DNA of 64,000 nt, taken from NCBI GenBank assembly GCA_032716605.1, contig CM064495.1:21934586-21998585 (forward strand), read 5' to 3'. Of the stretch, positions 32,341 to 43,975 are shown one piece after another. The notes below the pieces were generated by a model, which saw only the letters and a program-made list of their open reading frames with translations, searched no databases and was not told the origin of the DNA. A program made the translations under genes and the position numbers. Position 1 is the first letter of the stretch; each line of letters opens with the position of its first letter. This stretch comes from Paralithodes platypus. Lineage: Eukaryota; Arthropoda; Malacostraca; Decapoda; Lithodidae.

Positions 32341-34427
32341 ATGTCTTATACCGGGTCAGAGGAGAATGGAGACACAGTACGTAATGTCGAAACTGAGGAA
32401 CAGCAGCATGATGAAAGGGTTAATCGGGTGAACTGTGAGGAGGATGCTAGGATATTTTTGCAATGGCCTGTTACTGCCGAGCGGTTGGAGGGTATGGATC
32501 GGTACGGTCTTCAATGCCTGGCCACAGCTATCGGTCATGCGGTTACTAGCAGCATGACCAAGGATAACTTGATAACGTGTGTACTGGGCAGGGTGACTGG
32601 TGAGCGAGATGGGTTGAGTGCTCAGAGCCCTTCGGCCATGCTTCCCCTACACTCGACTCCCAGCCATCCCAGTAGTTTGCCGACCCCGGGTACGCTTCCA
32701 CAGGTGGGTTGCCCCTGGGGGGACCACCGGTAATTTCAAACATTGTAGCACCTTCACCTCCTCAAGGGTTATCTCCAGAATTATTGCTTCAGCTCGAATT
32801 AACTAAGATCGAAGAGAGAAAGGCTATCAGGGCAGGTGAGCAGCAAATAGAATTAGCCAAGATAGAAGAGAGAGCCAAGCTAGCAAAAATCCAAGCTGAT
32901 TTAGAGTCGACTAGGTACTGTGCCGACATGGACGTAGAGAAGTCGCGAGTAGAGACAACGGGACAGCGACTTGGGGCTGGTAACCGTGTTCATGAGCAGT
33001 CTCTCTCACACTTATTGAAACTGGTTCCGGTGTTTGATGAGAGTGGTGTAACAGAATTTTTCACACGCTTTGAGAAGAAGTGCCAGGAACACCAGTGGCC
33101 AGAGAATAAAGGGGCAGCACTTGTATCCTCTAGATTAATAGGCAAGGGTCTTAAAGCCTACGATGCGTTGCCTATAGAGTCTTGTATTATCTATGAGGAA
33201 CTCAAGGAGGCTGTCCTGAGAGCATACGAACTACAACCAGAGACGTACAGGTTGAAGTTCCGGGGTGTTACCAAGGGTCGGGAGAGCACCTTTTTGGAGC
33301 ATGCCCGAGAGCTGTCCGATGCTTTTGGGAATTGGCTGAGGTCGGAGAAAGCTACTACGTTTGACGACATTAAACAGTTGGTGCTTTTAGAGCAGTTTTT
33401 CAAATGCACGGGCGGCGACCTGACGTTAAACCTTAAAGAAAAGCAACCAAAAACTCTACAGGAGGCAGCTGAGATGGCTGACCTCCGGCTATCACTAATT
33501 CGTGGGTGCGGGTCTGGCCAGCGTAGTGAGGCAGGTAACAAGGGGCGTGACGCCCCACCCCCCCGAGTTAGTGATATACCTTATGCAAACAAGTACAAGA
33601 GCCATGATACCAAGACTGACCACAAGACTAGCACCGTCCCATTTAAGAAGGGGCCGGGCCCTTCCCAGTACCAAGGGAAGCCCAAAGGGGAGTTGGAGTG
33701 TTATCATTGTCATAAAAAGGGGCACTTTGCAAGAGTCTGTCCTAGCAAACCACCTACAGCAGCTGTGTCTTTGGCCTGCAACATTGGTGTGTCTCCGAAG
33801 TCATCTGAGTTTGCCCGGGGCAGTTCGTCAGAGGCTGAGGCACAGCCAATGCAGAAGCACCTGGGAGGCTCGAACCCTGCTCAGGATGTTTTTTGCGACC
33901 ATAGAGGGCGGGGTTGCGTGATGTGGGCGGGGCGCAAGCATGGAGTAGAGGTCTTGCGCGATACAGGTGCTTCCCAGACTCTGATGAAAAACTTGACTGG
34001 CTACCCTATAAAAGCGGGTCGGGTGGTGGTGGTGTAGGGTATTAATGCAACTCGGTCATACCCGCTGGTGCGGTTGGAGTTGGAGGTGGATGGTGTGGCA
34101 CGTGAATTGGATGTCGGGATTGTGGAGAAACTGCCAGTGGAGGGCGTCGACCTTCTTCTCGGCAACGACTTTGCAATGCCCGCTTCTGAGGTTCTACCCT
34201 TAGTCGTTGCCGAGAGGCCGGCCGACGTGAGTAGGAAAGAGCAAGAGTGGGTCGAGCGGTGCCAGACACAACCCATGGCGTGTGTTGTCACCCGAGCTCG
34301 GGCAGCTAAAGTGTCACAGCCTAGTCCTCCGTCTTCAGACCAGCGGAGGAACGATCAACAGGAGGAGGCTAAAGCTGGAGTTGGTTTTAAGAGTTTTGAC
34401 TCGGCGGCTCTCCTGGGTGATTCAGTA
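32341..34427 (+). pseudogene. Gag and protease, family A copy 2 (frameshift, one stop, truncated)
   Basis: ATG at 32341. The N-terminal part (to about 32715) is in a different frame from the rest, a single frameshift near the GGTTGCCCC run. From 32709 an open frame of about 440 codons holds the coiled coil, a capsid with SCAN-like segment (LVLLEQFFK...LKEKQPKTLQEAAEMADLRL), CCHC knuckle (CYHCHKKGHFARVC) and protease LRDTGAS. A TAG at 34035-34037 (VVVV*GIN) replaces the CAG seen in copy 1 and in family B. After it the frame continues through LLLGNDF and ends at the truncation. Gag would assemble particles; protease would cleave the polyprotein. Confidence 0.87.
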
Positions 34428-34961
34428 GGCATGTTCGTCAATGATGGAGGGGCCACTAATAAATTATAGGTTTGACTCCTGTAAGGAGATAAAGAAAACC
34501 TAATATTTAGTAGTGGCCCCATAATCATTGACGACTGGGGCCCTCCCGACCATCCCCTTCCCATTCGTTGATGTATTAAGGATTTTGGTTTACTTGATAT
34601 GTCAGTGAAGGAAGAATGACACCCGAGTCAGCGTCTGGTCAAAGATCCACACAAGTACATCCACGATATTATGGAAAGCTTATTGAATAGTTATTCTTAT
34701 TTTCTTTTTGTTTTTATTTTTTACAAAGTTTTTTCGTAGTGAGAACCCAATTCATAATGACTGAAGCCATGAGTGAGGTTGCGTGTGCTCATGATGAAGG
34801 CTCCTCAAATGTTTTTTGCTCTGCGCGGTAGATTCAAACTACGGCGGATGAGTGTTTGAAGAGGGTGCCTTATGTAATAGGCATGTTCGTCAATGATTAC
34901 GGGGCCACTACTAAATATTAGGTTTTCTTTATCTCCTTACAGGAGTCAAACCTATAATGTA
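34428..34961. repeat. Foldback repeat at the truncation point
   Basis: GGCATGTTCGTCAATGAT occurs as a direct repeat at 34428 and 34880. The segment 34466-34540 is nearly the reverse complement of 34885-34955 (TAGGTTTGACTCCTGTAAGG...GTAGTGGCCCC). In addition 34434-34540 is itself a hairpin around GGGGCCACTA / TAGTGGCCCC. Direct plus inverted arrangement suggests a flipped loop in a foldback element. No coding capacity. Confidence 0.75.
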
Positions 34962-35474
34962 GGCTATCTGTGGTAGTCCCAGTAATATCTATGAAGTACT
35001 GCTAGTATTAACGGAACTTAGCTGTGATGCAAAGAGTGTAGGTTAGGTGATGGACATGTCGATAGGTGAAGATCAGTGAAGTTCTGTTGTTATGTGGCAG
35101 CAACTGGTGGTTTGTTGTGAGCGGGACGAAGTCTTTGTGTGAAGTGTACTGAGATTCCCTCTTATCGTAACAATATAAATATATTTAAGGGTTCTATATC
35201 GTCCCCCGTGATTAAATAATAGGGAAAATAAACTAAGATAATTGGTGCAACCACAGTAATACTTATCCACAAAGATAAATAAAGTAATGCGTATAAACAA
35301 AAAGGAACCAGCTGTCGTGAACCCGGGAAATTCAAACTACGGTATATATACCAGCTAGGATTCACGACAAGGCGCACCCTTCATATTAATCGTCTCCCCG
35401 GGCCAGGCGCCTGATGGACTATTATCTAGTCCAACTTGCACCCGACCCCTTACTCCAAATGACCACGTGTTCAT
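34962..35474. other. Stretch without recognised gene
   Basis: A tRNA-like remnant around 35314-35360 (TCGTGAACCCGGGAAATTC, CCAGCTAGGATTC) is possible but too decayed to call. Otherwise nothing seen before the LINE. Confidence 0.4.
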
Positions 35475-37390
35475 TCAACTATTCACAAGCATTCTCCATT
35501 CACTCCTGTCCACCACCACTTCCCCTGCCTGATCTATAGTCATTCCTCTATCATCCAAAGCCTTTCTTACACAGTCTCTCCATCTCAATGGGGGTCTTCC
35601 TGCCCTTCTATCTCCCCTTGTACCTGACTCACATATTTTCTTTGTAAGCCTTTCATCTCCCATTCGTTCAACATGACCATACCAGCTCAGCACCCTTCTG
35701 TCCACTCTGGCTGACAAATGTTCCTGCTGCCCCACTCTCCTACGTATCTCTTCATTCCTCAATCTGTCTCTACGAGTAACTCCACACATACTCCTCAAGC
35801 AGCTCATCTCCATCACATCCAGCCCGCTTTTCTCCTTTTTCTTCAGAGCCCATGTCTCAGCCCCATACATCACTGTTGGCACAACAATTCCTTGATACAG
35901 TGCACTTTTTACTTTCACTCCGAGATTTCTCGTCTTCCACATAATTCCCATTGCTCCGAAAACCTTCCTTCCTTCACACACTCTCTGTTTTACCTCCACT
36001 TCCATACCTCCACTCCTGCTTATCGTTCCTCCTAGATATTTAAAACACTCTACTTGTTCCAATATTTCCCCATCCAGCCTCACATCTAGATTCACCCTAT
36101 GCTCTCCCCTATTACACACCATTACTTTACTTTTATTGACGTTCACCTTCAGTTTCCTCCTTCCACAAACCACACCAAACTCTTTGACTACCCGCTGCAG
36201 TTTCTCATCAGAATCCGCCACCAATGCTGTGTCATCAGCGAACAGCAACTGATTCAACTCCCAATCTCTACCATTCTTTCCTACTAAACCCAATCCTCTT
36301 CCCATAGTTCTCCTTTTCACCTCCCTCACCACACCATCCATAAACATATTAAACAGCCATGGTGACATTACACAACACTGTCGCAAACCTACCTTTACAT
36401 CAAACCATTCACTCAACTCACCATTTCCTACTCTCACACATGCTCTACTCCCTTCATAAAAACTCTTAGCTGCTTCTAACAAATTTCCTCCTATTTCATA
36501 AATCCTTAACACCTTCCAAATTGCTTCACGGTCCACACGATCATACGCTTTTTCCAAGTCCATAAAAGCCCAAAATATCTCCTTATGCTTCTCTAAATAC
36601 TTCTCGCATAACTGTGTTACTGCAAACATCTGATCCACGCACCCTCTTCCCCTCCTAAAACCGCACTGTTCTTCTCCTATTGCAACTTCCGTACACTTTA
36701 TTATCCTCTCTATCAACACCCTGCCATACAGCTTTCCAACCACTGACAATAAACTAATACCTCTATAACTTGAACACTCCTGCCGATCTACCTTCCCCTT
36801 GTACAATACATGCACTCTTACAGTCTATTGGTACCATTGACACAGCAAAGCACACATTGAAAAGTCTCACCAACCAATCTATTATCACATCTCCACCCTT
36901 CTTTATACACTCCACAGCAATACCATCCAAACCTTCTGCTTTTCCCGCTCTCATTTGTTTCACTGCTTCTTTCACCTCATTATCCTCAATCCTTTCATTC
37001 ATTCCCTGCCACCTGGGTGGCCTGGGTAACCTATCTCCATCCACTTCTGCTTCAATCACTGCTTCTCTTCCATCTCTTGTATTTAACAAAGATTAAAAAT
37101 ACTCGGTATATCTTTTCCTCACTTCAACTGGTTCCACTAGTAATTCTCCATTTTCATCTTTCACTGACTCTTCCCTCCTTTGTCCTCCTTTCCTTACTTT
37201 ATTTACCTCCTTCCAGAACATTTTCCTTCGTTCTTCAAAATTCTCACTCAGCCTTTGACCTCACCTTTCGTTTGCATCTTTTTTTGCTTCTCTAATTTTC
37301 CGTTTTGCCTCTCTCCTTTTCTCCTTGTACCTCTCCCATACCTCAACACTACCATCCTGTAAAACCCTCTCAAATCACTGTCTCTTCTCC
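35475..37390 (-). pseudogene. 5'-truncated RTE-style LINE: reverse transcriptase and C-terminal tail
   Basis: A 446-codon open frame (36815-35475) covers most of RT: SSYRGISLLSVVGKLYGRVL, QCGFRRGRGCVDQMF, FMDLEKAYDRVDRE, a VGLRQ(C)CVMSP motif where RQGCVMSP is usual, LLFADDTALVADS, then ECFKYLGGTIS and the tail SWYGHVERM...RGDRRAGRPPLRW. The RT start (EVKEAVKQMRAGKAEGLDGI) is upstream in another frame (37089-36763) and a K/R-rich linker goes on to about 37390; a frameshift near 36790 separates them. The endonuclease is absent. Clade is inferred from the tail motif. Confidence 0.85.
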
Positions 37391-37404
37391 TCAACTGCCT
37401 TTCT

Positions 37405-37407
<3 letters not shown>

Positions 37408-37445
<38 letters not shown>

Positions 37446-37500
37446 TATGTATATATATACTGTATATACTGCATATATATACAGTATATATATATACCGG
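37408..37500. repeat. (TA)n microsatellite with TATACTGTATA variants
   Basis: Alternating TA with interspersed CTG/CAG steps; borders the LINE truncation point. Confidence 0.9.
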
Positions 37501-37630
37501 ATGGATGAGACTCGTTTGCCTTGGTCGGCAACCCATCTAGGGGAGATAACCTTATAAAAATCCGGGTGGATGGGACTCGTCAGCCTTGGTCGGCAATCTG
37601 TCTAGGGGAGTAAACCTGATACAAATCCGT
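37498..37630. repeat. Two-unit ~64-bp tandem duplication
   Basis: GGATG(A/G)GACTCGT...GCCTTGGTCGGCAA...TCTAGGGGAG appears at about 37500-37550 and again at 37567-37612 with a few changes. Followed to about 37870 by GC-richer sequence without a recognised gene; possibly a LINE 5' region (inference). Confidence 0.75.
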
Positions 37631-37934
37631 ACTGCTTACCTAAGGGTAAGACAGGTTAGTGGATGGACTAGCCGAACACCACCGTAGAAAAATAGTGCTT
37701 AAAAGATACGCAGAGGGCCTCGGAGTCGAACGGATCCTGAATTGAGTGGTCAACCCTGTAAGTCCTTCAGTTAACTGGCTCAGGTTGTCCCTCTTACAGG
37801 GAATAGCTGGTCCGCTTGGGGGCCTTCTGTGTATGGCCACCCTCATTAAGGGGAGTAAGGCGTCAGGCAATAGATAGATATATACTATATATATATATAT
37901 TGAGTATATGTCACAAATACACGTGAGCCACTAA

Positions 37935-38067
37935 ATGTTTCTAATCTCTCAGTGGGGTTCGAACCGCCGACCGTCAGGACGATAGCCGACGATGCCGTGG
38001 TGTAGTTGATTAAAGCGTCGGCTATCGTCCTGACGGTCGGCGGTTCGAACCCCACTGAGAGATTAGA

Positions 38068-38072
<5 letters not shown>
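37935..38072. repeat. Perfect 57-bp-arm palindrome with tRNA-like loop
   Basis: Arms 37935-37991 and 38016-38072 are exact reverse complements; the 24-nt spacer ATGCCGTGGTG...TTAAAG contains an A-box-like GTGGTGTAGTTG. The right arm carries GCGGTTCGAACCCC, a B-box, so spacer plus right arm read as a tRNA-derived sequence whose 3' half has been copied in reverse on the left. Flanked by TA-rich tracts on both sides. Confidence 0.95.

Positions 38073-38106
<34 letters not shown>
38073..38106. repeat. (TA)n microsatellite
   Basis: Uninterrupted alternating TA right after the palindrome. Confidence 0.9.
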
Positions 38107-38109
38107 CAC

Positions 38110-38815
38110 TAATAAGGCATACGGTCCGGAATCAACCCTTCATCTTCTCTCAATATTCTTGGTGTCTCTTTTTCTTCTGCTCTCATTTGGAAGGACCATA
38201 TTACCAGTCTTGCTAAGGCAGCCTCCCAGAAGCTGGGTGTGCTCAACCGCCTTAGGGGGTTCTTTTCCCCTGCACAGCTTCTTGCTCTGTACAGGGGCAT
38301 AGTGCGCCCTTGTATTGAGTATTGTTCACATGTGTGGGGAGGTTCCTCTCACACCGCTCTCCTAGACAAAGTTGAAAGGAAGGCCTTTCGTATCATTAAC
38401 TCCCGTCCACTCACCAACTCTCTGCAATCTCTCTCTCTCCGCCGCAATGTTGCATCTCTCTCGCTATTCTATCGCTACTATAATAATCAGTGTTCCTCAG
38501 AGCTATCCCAGTGCATACCACCTCCTTTACGTAGGGCACGTGGTACCCGTCTTGCAACTCAATCCCACCCCTACTCTGTGCAACTCTCCAACCCAAGAGT
38601 GAAACATTACTCTCAAACTTTCTTCTACTCAACAGCTGAGCTCTGGAACTCTCTCCCAGAATCAGTCTTTCCCTCTTCCTATGACTTAAATTGCTTCAAA
38701 CTCCGTGTGTCCAGGCATTTTGGCTCGAACGTCCCTTGATTTTGGCCCTGTCACTCTTTCAACTATGGGGGGGCACTCGCTATAGGCAGTTATGCCTTTT
38801 GCCTCCCTCAATCAC
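38110..38815 (+). pseudogene. LINE family J, copy 3: RT C-terminal tail
   Basis: Open for 166 codons (38239-38739): NRLRGFFSPAQLLALYRGIV, CSHVWGGSSHTALLD, FRIINSRPL, RRNVASLSLFYRYYNN, STAELWNSLPESVFPSSYDL, CFKLRVSRHF. Upstream, in another frame, is SSSLNILGVS. Ends with the family's 3' tail CTCCCTCAATCACATAGA, then A-rich and TA repeats. It is the best preserved copy of this tail in the window but lacks RT, so is inactive. Confidence 0.88.
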
Positions 38816-38839
38816 ATAGAAAAAAGAAAAAAATATATA

Positions 38840-38847
<8 letters not shown>

Positions 38848-38910
<63 letters not shown>

Positions 38911-38990
38911 TGTATATACTGTATATATTATACAGTATATCAATATATATATATATATATGTATATATGTATATATAAATATATATATAT
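38848..38990. repeat. Long (TA)n microsatellite with TATACTGTATA interruptions
   Basis: More than 60 bp of pure TA, then interrupted TA to about 38990. Follows the LINE 3' end and may have grown from its tail. Confidence 0.92.
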
Positions 38991-39839
38991 CTTCCCCTAC
39001 CTACTGGTTTCTTTGTTCATAAATTTTCTTCTGCTCCGCTTTGTTTGTTTTGTCCTTTCGCCTTCCTACTGTTTATCCCTGTTTCTCATTTTCCCTCTTT
39101 ATCTACATGACCTTTCCGTGTTCCCAACCTTGCCAGGAAATTAAGATCAGAGTTCCAGCCTGCAGAGGAAATTAGAAACCTTTGAAAGCCAACTTTTTTG
39201 GTGTGGAGGAAGGGAGGGGGCTATGGGGCTATTTTGGGTGTGTACAGAAAAACATTGTTGTTCTGTATTTGCACATACTTTACTGTCAGTATTATGGGGT
39301 CTTTAATGTTCATGTTGTATAACGTTAACATGGCGAATTATGCTTCTTTGACAAAATACCTCTAAAATAAAAAGATAAATGAAATGTCACGTTTTAATAT
39401 TTGATTCCATTAAAACGTTCCTAGACTGCTTCCCACGTCTAATAATAGCCAGAAAAATAGTGTAATTACGTCATCGTATTGAAGTAATTAAGGAGGGTCG
39501 AATTCTATAAAGATAAAACACTGGGTTATTTTTCAAATTGATTTTTTGGGGTTGGATTCTATCAAATACTGGCGTCAAGTGTTAGTAATATTGGTATAGC
39601 ATAACGAAATTGATAAATCAATTTGAATTATGTCTACTTTATAATTTGTTATGAATCATAATGAGTTCAACTTTATTTATACTTTTCAAAACCAGAATGT
39701 ACGGGCTAAGACATTTTATACATTTTAATTACCAAAAAGGTAATATGAAGGGTGTAATTAGTCTACGGACATGTAATAGTGATGCTTAGACTACCTGATT
39801 GATTGGATAACTCTCTCACTGATTACGTTGTACTGCATA
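38991..39839. other. Non-coding stretch
   Basis: AT-rich; no supported gene or paired terminal repeats. Confidence 0.4.
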
Positions 39840-40205
39840 AGGGGAGACAGACCGTTTTTCTGGACCCCCCTCTCCCTAATGTTTAGCCCCACTAGTTTTG
39901 AAATGTTAAGACGTTGGTTCCAATAGTTTGGGAATTTTATGACCTTTCACCCCTTTTCTTTGTCAAGATTAGGACCCTTCGTGCCATTTAGGTGTCGATT
40001 ATTTTCTAGCGCGCGATAGCGAGCCTGTAATTTTAGGTGGAATCGGCCTTTGGCTGGGACATATTTCTACCGACAAATGTACAAATCTGTCTTGAAGGGG
40101 GGTCTAGGGGGTGTTTTTTCTAAGCTTGATGGAGGTCTAGGGAGGAAACTACAAAAATATATGAATAACAAAATTAATCGACCAAACAAACAGCCACTGT
40201 CCCCT
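39840..40205. mobile_element. ~365-bp MITE with TA target duplication (AGGGGA family), copy 2
   Basis: Ends AGGGGAGACAGACCG and the complement AGGGGACAGTGGCTG, flanked by TA (39838-39839, 40206-40207). Full-length match to 7264-7626 in inverse orientation, including the block GTGTTTTTTCTAAGCTTGAT. Confidence 0.87.
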
Positions 40206-40429
40206 TAAGGTCTGTAGCTTTCACCCCTCTAACACTATTATTTAGTTCTAGAAACAATATCCATGTAGGATCAATGTCATACAGTATGCACAGTAACCAA
40301 TACATAAACCTGTAACAAATACTATGAAAAACTGGTTATATTACACTCATTTAGCATGTAATTATCTAGGATTAATGAAAATTAATGGCTTTCTCCATTT
40401 CTAGTATTTTAATTACACACAGGTAACTC

Positions 40430-40510
40430 GGCTGGCGTGGATTGGTGGTATCGCGCTCAGCTGGTGATCCAGAAGTCCAGAGTTCGCCTCTCCACATTGC
40501 TCAAAATTTG
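40430..40510 (+). repeat. tRNA-like SINE head
   Basis: TGGATTGGTGGTATCG resembles an A-box and GAGTTCGCCTCTC a B-box 35-40 nt later, but no acceptor stem forms. Likely a tRNA-derived SINE fragment. Confidence 0.5.
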
Positions 40511-41104
40511 ACCATGTGGCACGAACTTCCACACTACTCCTGCAATGGCGGACATTTGAGGTGTGTTTGACCAGTGTCGTATGTACACAAATATATTCTA
40601 TCACCTGACGTGGATGGGCGAGCTGATTACACTGGTTACAGACTACATTCATATCCACAGCCATTCCAACAGTACAGTATTTTGTATACACCCCCACACA
40701 TTTAACACGCCGATGAGCAGTTGGGCATAAGTGACCCTCTCCTGTGAACAGGAACAAGCTAGATAATCAATTGAATTGCCTCGGCACATTTTTGTTATTA
40801 TTATTTTTGTTTCTATATTCCAACTACCCCCTCTCGGGCAAGGGCTGAGAGCCTATACATTCAACCGCTAATCATTGAACGGTGAAGCCCGTCAGGTCTC
40901 GTTCCAGTCTAGGGGGTGAGACATGTGAAGGACTTTTAGCTGCAACCAACCCCTGCCATCTTGCCTTTGCAAGATACATGGGGCTTAGTTGATCACTTAC
41001 AGCTCGAAGCAGCCCCATCTGTGAATCTGCCTCGCTACAGTGTTTCACTGTCTCATCTCCTAGACTCAGATCCTCACTCTCAGAGGGAAACATATTAGAG
41101 CAGT

Positions 41105-41205
41105 CCGTGTGTGGTCACCCCTTCGGAGATTAAGGCGTGGTGCAACATAAGTGTGTTGATTTTTGGTGTGAGCGTCCTGGGTTCGAATCCCCGGACTGCC
41201 ACATG
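41105..41205 (+). repeat. tRNA-like SINE head or tRNA pseudogene
   Basis: A good T-arm, CTGGGTTCGAATCCCCGGACTGCC, with a weaker upstream region (GGAGATTAAGGCGTGGTGC). The D-arm and anticodon arm do not fold convincingly. Confidence 0.5.
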
Positions 41206-41377
41206 TGTTTGTTAATTTCATTAATCGAGTTTAGGAGAAAAGTTGGTTAGTGGAGGGAACATAATAAATATAGAACTTGCCAAATTAATCACCAATCTAT
41301 AAAGAAACCTTCAGAAAGTTTCATGTACCAGGTTTCATGTCTTTGCAACTGTACAGTCAAAATCAATAGTTCTATAA

Positions 41378-41584
41378 CCCCTTCTGTAACGGCGACGTCT
41401 TTATCATTGTATACTAGCTATATTCAGACGATTTTGTGTAGTTTAAGAAGTATATGTGGTAGCCAAAAGGGTTCAATGAGATAGTTCAAAGCCTTTTAAT
41501 TGTTGGATGCCCATTTGAAACTGAATGAAATTGTCTAATAGTAGCCAGAATGAAGTTAAAAGGACGACGCTGGTACAGAAGGGG
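41378..41584. mobile_element. ~205-bp MITE (CCCCTTCTGTACCGGC family), copy 4
   Basis: Ends CCCCTTCTGTAACGGCGACGTC and (complement) CCCCTTCTGTACCAGCGTCGTC; right flank TTAA, left flank TATAA. Matches 16607-16811 across its length, including CAGTTTAAGAAG.ATATGTGGT. Confidence 0.8.
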
Positions 41585-41711
41585 TTAATATTTACCAAGG
41601 AGGATTAGAAACAAGATGACTGTCAAGATAACGTTACAGTAACTTTAACAAATATTATACAGTTTATTAACACGGTTATTTACAAATTATGGATTTGGAC
41701 TGTATATACAG

Positions 41712-41953
41712 TTGTTGTTGTTGTTGTTGTTCCCCAAGCTGCCTGGCCGAACAGCCCCAAGGTCCCGAGCAATTCCAAGGCCATAACCGAACGCCCCCAC
41801 AGAACCCTCCCTGCCGACCACAATAAAGCCTGGGTGACCGAAGCCACTCCATGGCGGGGAGCTGAGGAGGGTGCGGAAACGCCCAGGAAACCAAAGCCCC
41901 ACCCAGGGCCCTGTGCCCCTCAGCAATTATGAAGAGAAAGTTGAGGGGCAAGG
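41712..41953 (-). mobile_element. SINE with (AAC)n tail, copy 2
   Basis: Same 242-bp unit as 8175-8416 with few differences. Flanked by the 9-bp direct repeat TATATACAG (41703-41711 and 41954-41962), a clear target-site duplication. The (GTT)n seen on the plus strand is its tail. Confidence 0.9.
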
Positions 41954-41962
41954 TATATACAG

Positions 41963-42385
41963 TAGTCACTAAGGCCTTGTCTGTCCTATTTTCTAATGCT
42001 CCTAAGAAAAACATATTACATAAATGTTAGTAATGTGAAGCTTTTGGAGATATTCAGCATACGAGAAAAAGAAAAGGGTAAGACTGAAATAAACAGAAAG
42101 GAAAGAAACGAAACATCTCAGCTGGAGGCACTATCCTCCTCATTTTTCTACACGAGAGATCCATTAGCAAGTCTTAGGGGGGAGAAAGAGAGGGGAAAAG
42201 GAAATGGAGCAAACTATTTTGTTTTTATGAATATAATACTTATATCCTGGGAAAATCGTATGATTTCATTAATTGCCTGTAGGTGTTTTTTTGGTGTTAA
42301 GAACGACGTTAAAATATACTACCAATAACGACACTACTATTAATTCTACTACCGTTTTTACATCTACTACTTTTACTACTACCAC

Positions 42386-42430
<45 letters not shown>

Positions 42431-42624
42431 TGTTTAAAATACTAATACAAATAAGAAGAAGAAATACAATGCAAACAAAAATGAATGTGTTTATTCACAG
42501 GTAGACGGAGACATACTTGTTTTGCAACAAAGTATGAAGGACACAAAAAATACGATGATGCAAACTAGAAAGCAAATTTATATATTATATATGAGTTTAC
42601 TGGTCATGCTATTCTCCAAAGTGT
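41963..42624. other. Non-coding stretch with (AAT)n
   Basis: No supported gene. An (AAT)n microsatellite spans about 42387-42426. Confidence 0.5.
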
Positions 42625-43975
42625 TTGAAACTATTCTTACTTAAACAATTCATAAGATTTTCTCTTCTCATAATCTACTCTCAGATCGCCAGTATGGCTT
42701 CCTTAGGGGTCGCTCTACTGGTGATCTTCTTTCATATCTTACTAACTTTTGGTCATCCTCCTTTCGGGACTTCAGCGAGACCTTTTCTATTATTATTATC
42801 GAAGGTTTTCGATAGAGTCTGGCACAAACTTCTAATTTCTAAACTATCCTCGTTCGGTTTCTCTCCTCCATCTGTGCCTTTATCTCGAATTTCCATTCTG
42901 CCTGTTTCATAGCTGCTGTTGTAGACGGCCACTGTTCACTTCCTCAACTTATCAACTTCGGTGTTCCTCAGGGTTCTGTTCTAGCCCTAGTTTGGTTTCT
43001 AATATTCATTAAGGATCTTCTCAACTGTACTTCCAGTCCTATCCATTCATATTCTGATACTCTACCTTACACTACTCAACTTGTTTTTCAAAACGCCCCA
43101 GCAAGCAATTACTCAAAAACTCACGTATTGAAGCCATAGACACTTATCTTCTGATCTATCAACCATTTCCAACTGGGGCAGAGAAAATCTTGTTACTTTC
43201 AATGCTTCCAAAACCCAATTTCTTCATTTATCTACCCGTCAAGAACTCCCTCCGGTTAACCCCCTATTCTTCAACAATACACAAATCAACCCTTCATCTT
43301 CTCTCAGTATTCTTGGTGTTTCTTTTTCTTCTGATCTCTCTTGGAAAGACCATATTACCCCTCTTTGCTAAACACAGCTTCCCAGAAGCTGGGTGTTCTC
43401 AACCACCTCTGTGTTTTTTTTACCCCTCCACAGCTTCTTGCTCTGTACAGGGGCACAGTCTGGACATGTATTGAGCATTGTTCACATGTGTGGGGAGGAT
43501 CCTCTCACACAGCACTTTTAGACAAAGTAGTAAAGAAAGCCTTTGGTCTTAATTACTCACATCCATTCACTGATCCTCTGCAATCTCTCTCTCTTCGCCT
43601 TAATTTTGCATCACTCTCGCTATTCTACCGCTATTACAAAAAATAGTGTTCCTCAGAGCTCTCTGTGTATAAGAACTCCTCTACATAGAGTACATAGCAC
43701 CTGTCTTGCAACACAATCCCTTCTCTACTCTGTGCAACTCTTCAACCCAAGAGTAAAACAATATTACCAATCTCTCTTCTATTCAACAGCTGAGCTCTGG
43801 AACTCTCCCTGAATCTATCTTTCCCTCATCCTATGACTTAAATTGATTCAAACTCTGCGTGTCCAGCTCGAATATACTTTGATTTTGGCCCTGCCACTCT
43901 TTCAACTCTGGGGGAGGCAATCGTCACAGGCAGTATTGCCTTTTGTCTCCCTCATCCACATAGACAAAAAAGCAA
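42625..43975 (+). pseudogene. LINE family J, copy 4: RT plus C-terminal tail, heavily mutated
   Basis: Pieces in three frames: RQYGFLRGRSTGDLLSYL, KVFDRVWHKLLISKLSSFGF, NFGVPQGSVLA, a damaged catalytic box (SYSDTLPYT where SYADDSTLHYS is expected), FFTPPQLLALYRGTV, CSHVWGGSSHTALLDKV, and the 3' tail to CTCCCTCATCCACATAGA. Loss of the RT aspartates and many stops show it is old and inactive. Confidence 0.85.

Larger units (their letters stand above)
30441..34427 (+). mobile_element. Gmr1-like retrotransposon, family A copy 2 (3'-truncated)
   Basis: 5' LTR (30441-32121), primer-binding-like TGGCGACC at 32124, then gag and protease. Sequence matches copy 1 up to GGTGATTCAGTA at 34427 and then stops, so integrase, RT, RNase H and the 3' LTR are missing. 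The break coincides exactly with the foldback repeat that follows, suggesting a rearrangement or deletion mediated by it. Confidence 0.9.
40206..41377. other. Mostly non-coding stretch with two tRNA-like boxes
   Basis: Apart from the two tRNA-like segments listed separately (40430-40510 and 41105-41205) no gene or repeat is supported. Confidence 0.4.

Noticed and set aside
41105..41205. Functional tRNA gene
   Set aside because: Good T-arm only; D-arm, anticodon arm and acceptor stem do not fold. The same holds for the other tRNA-like blocks in the window.
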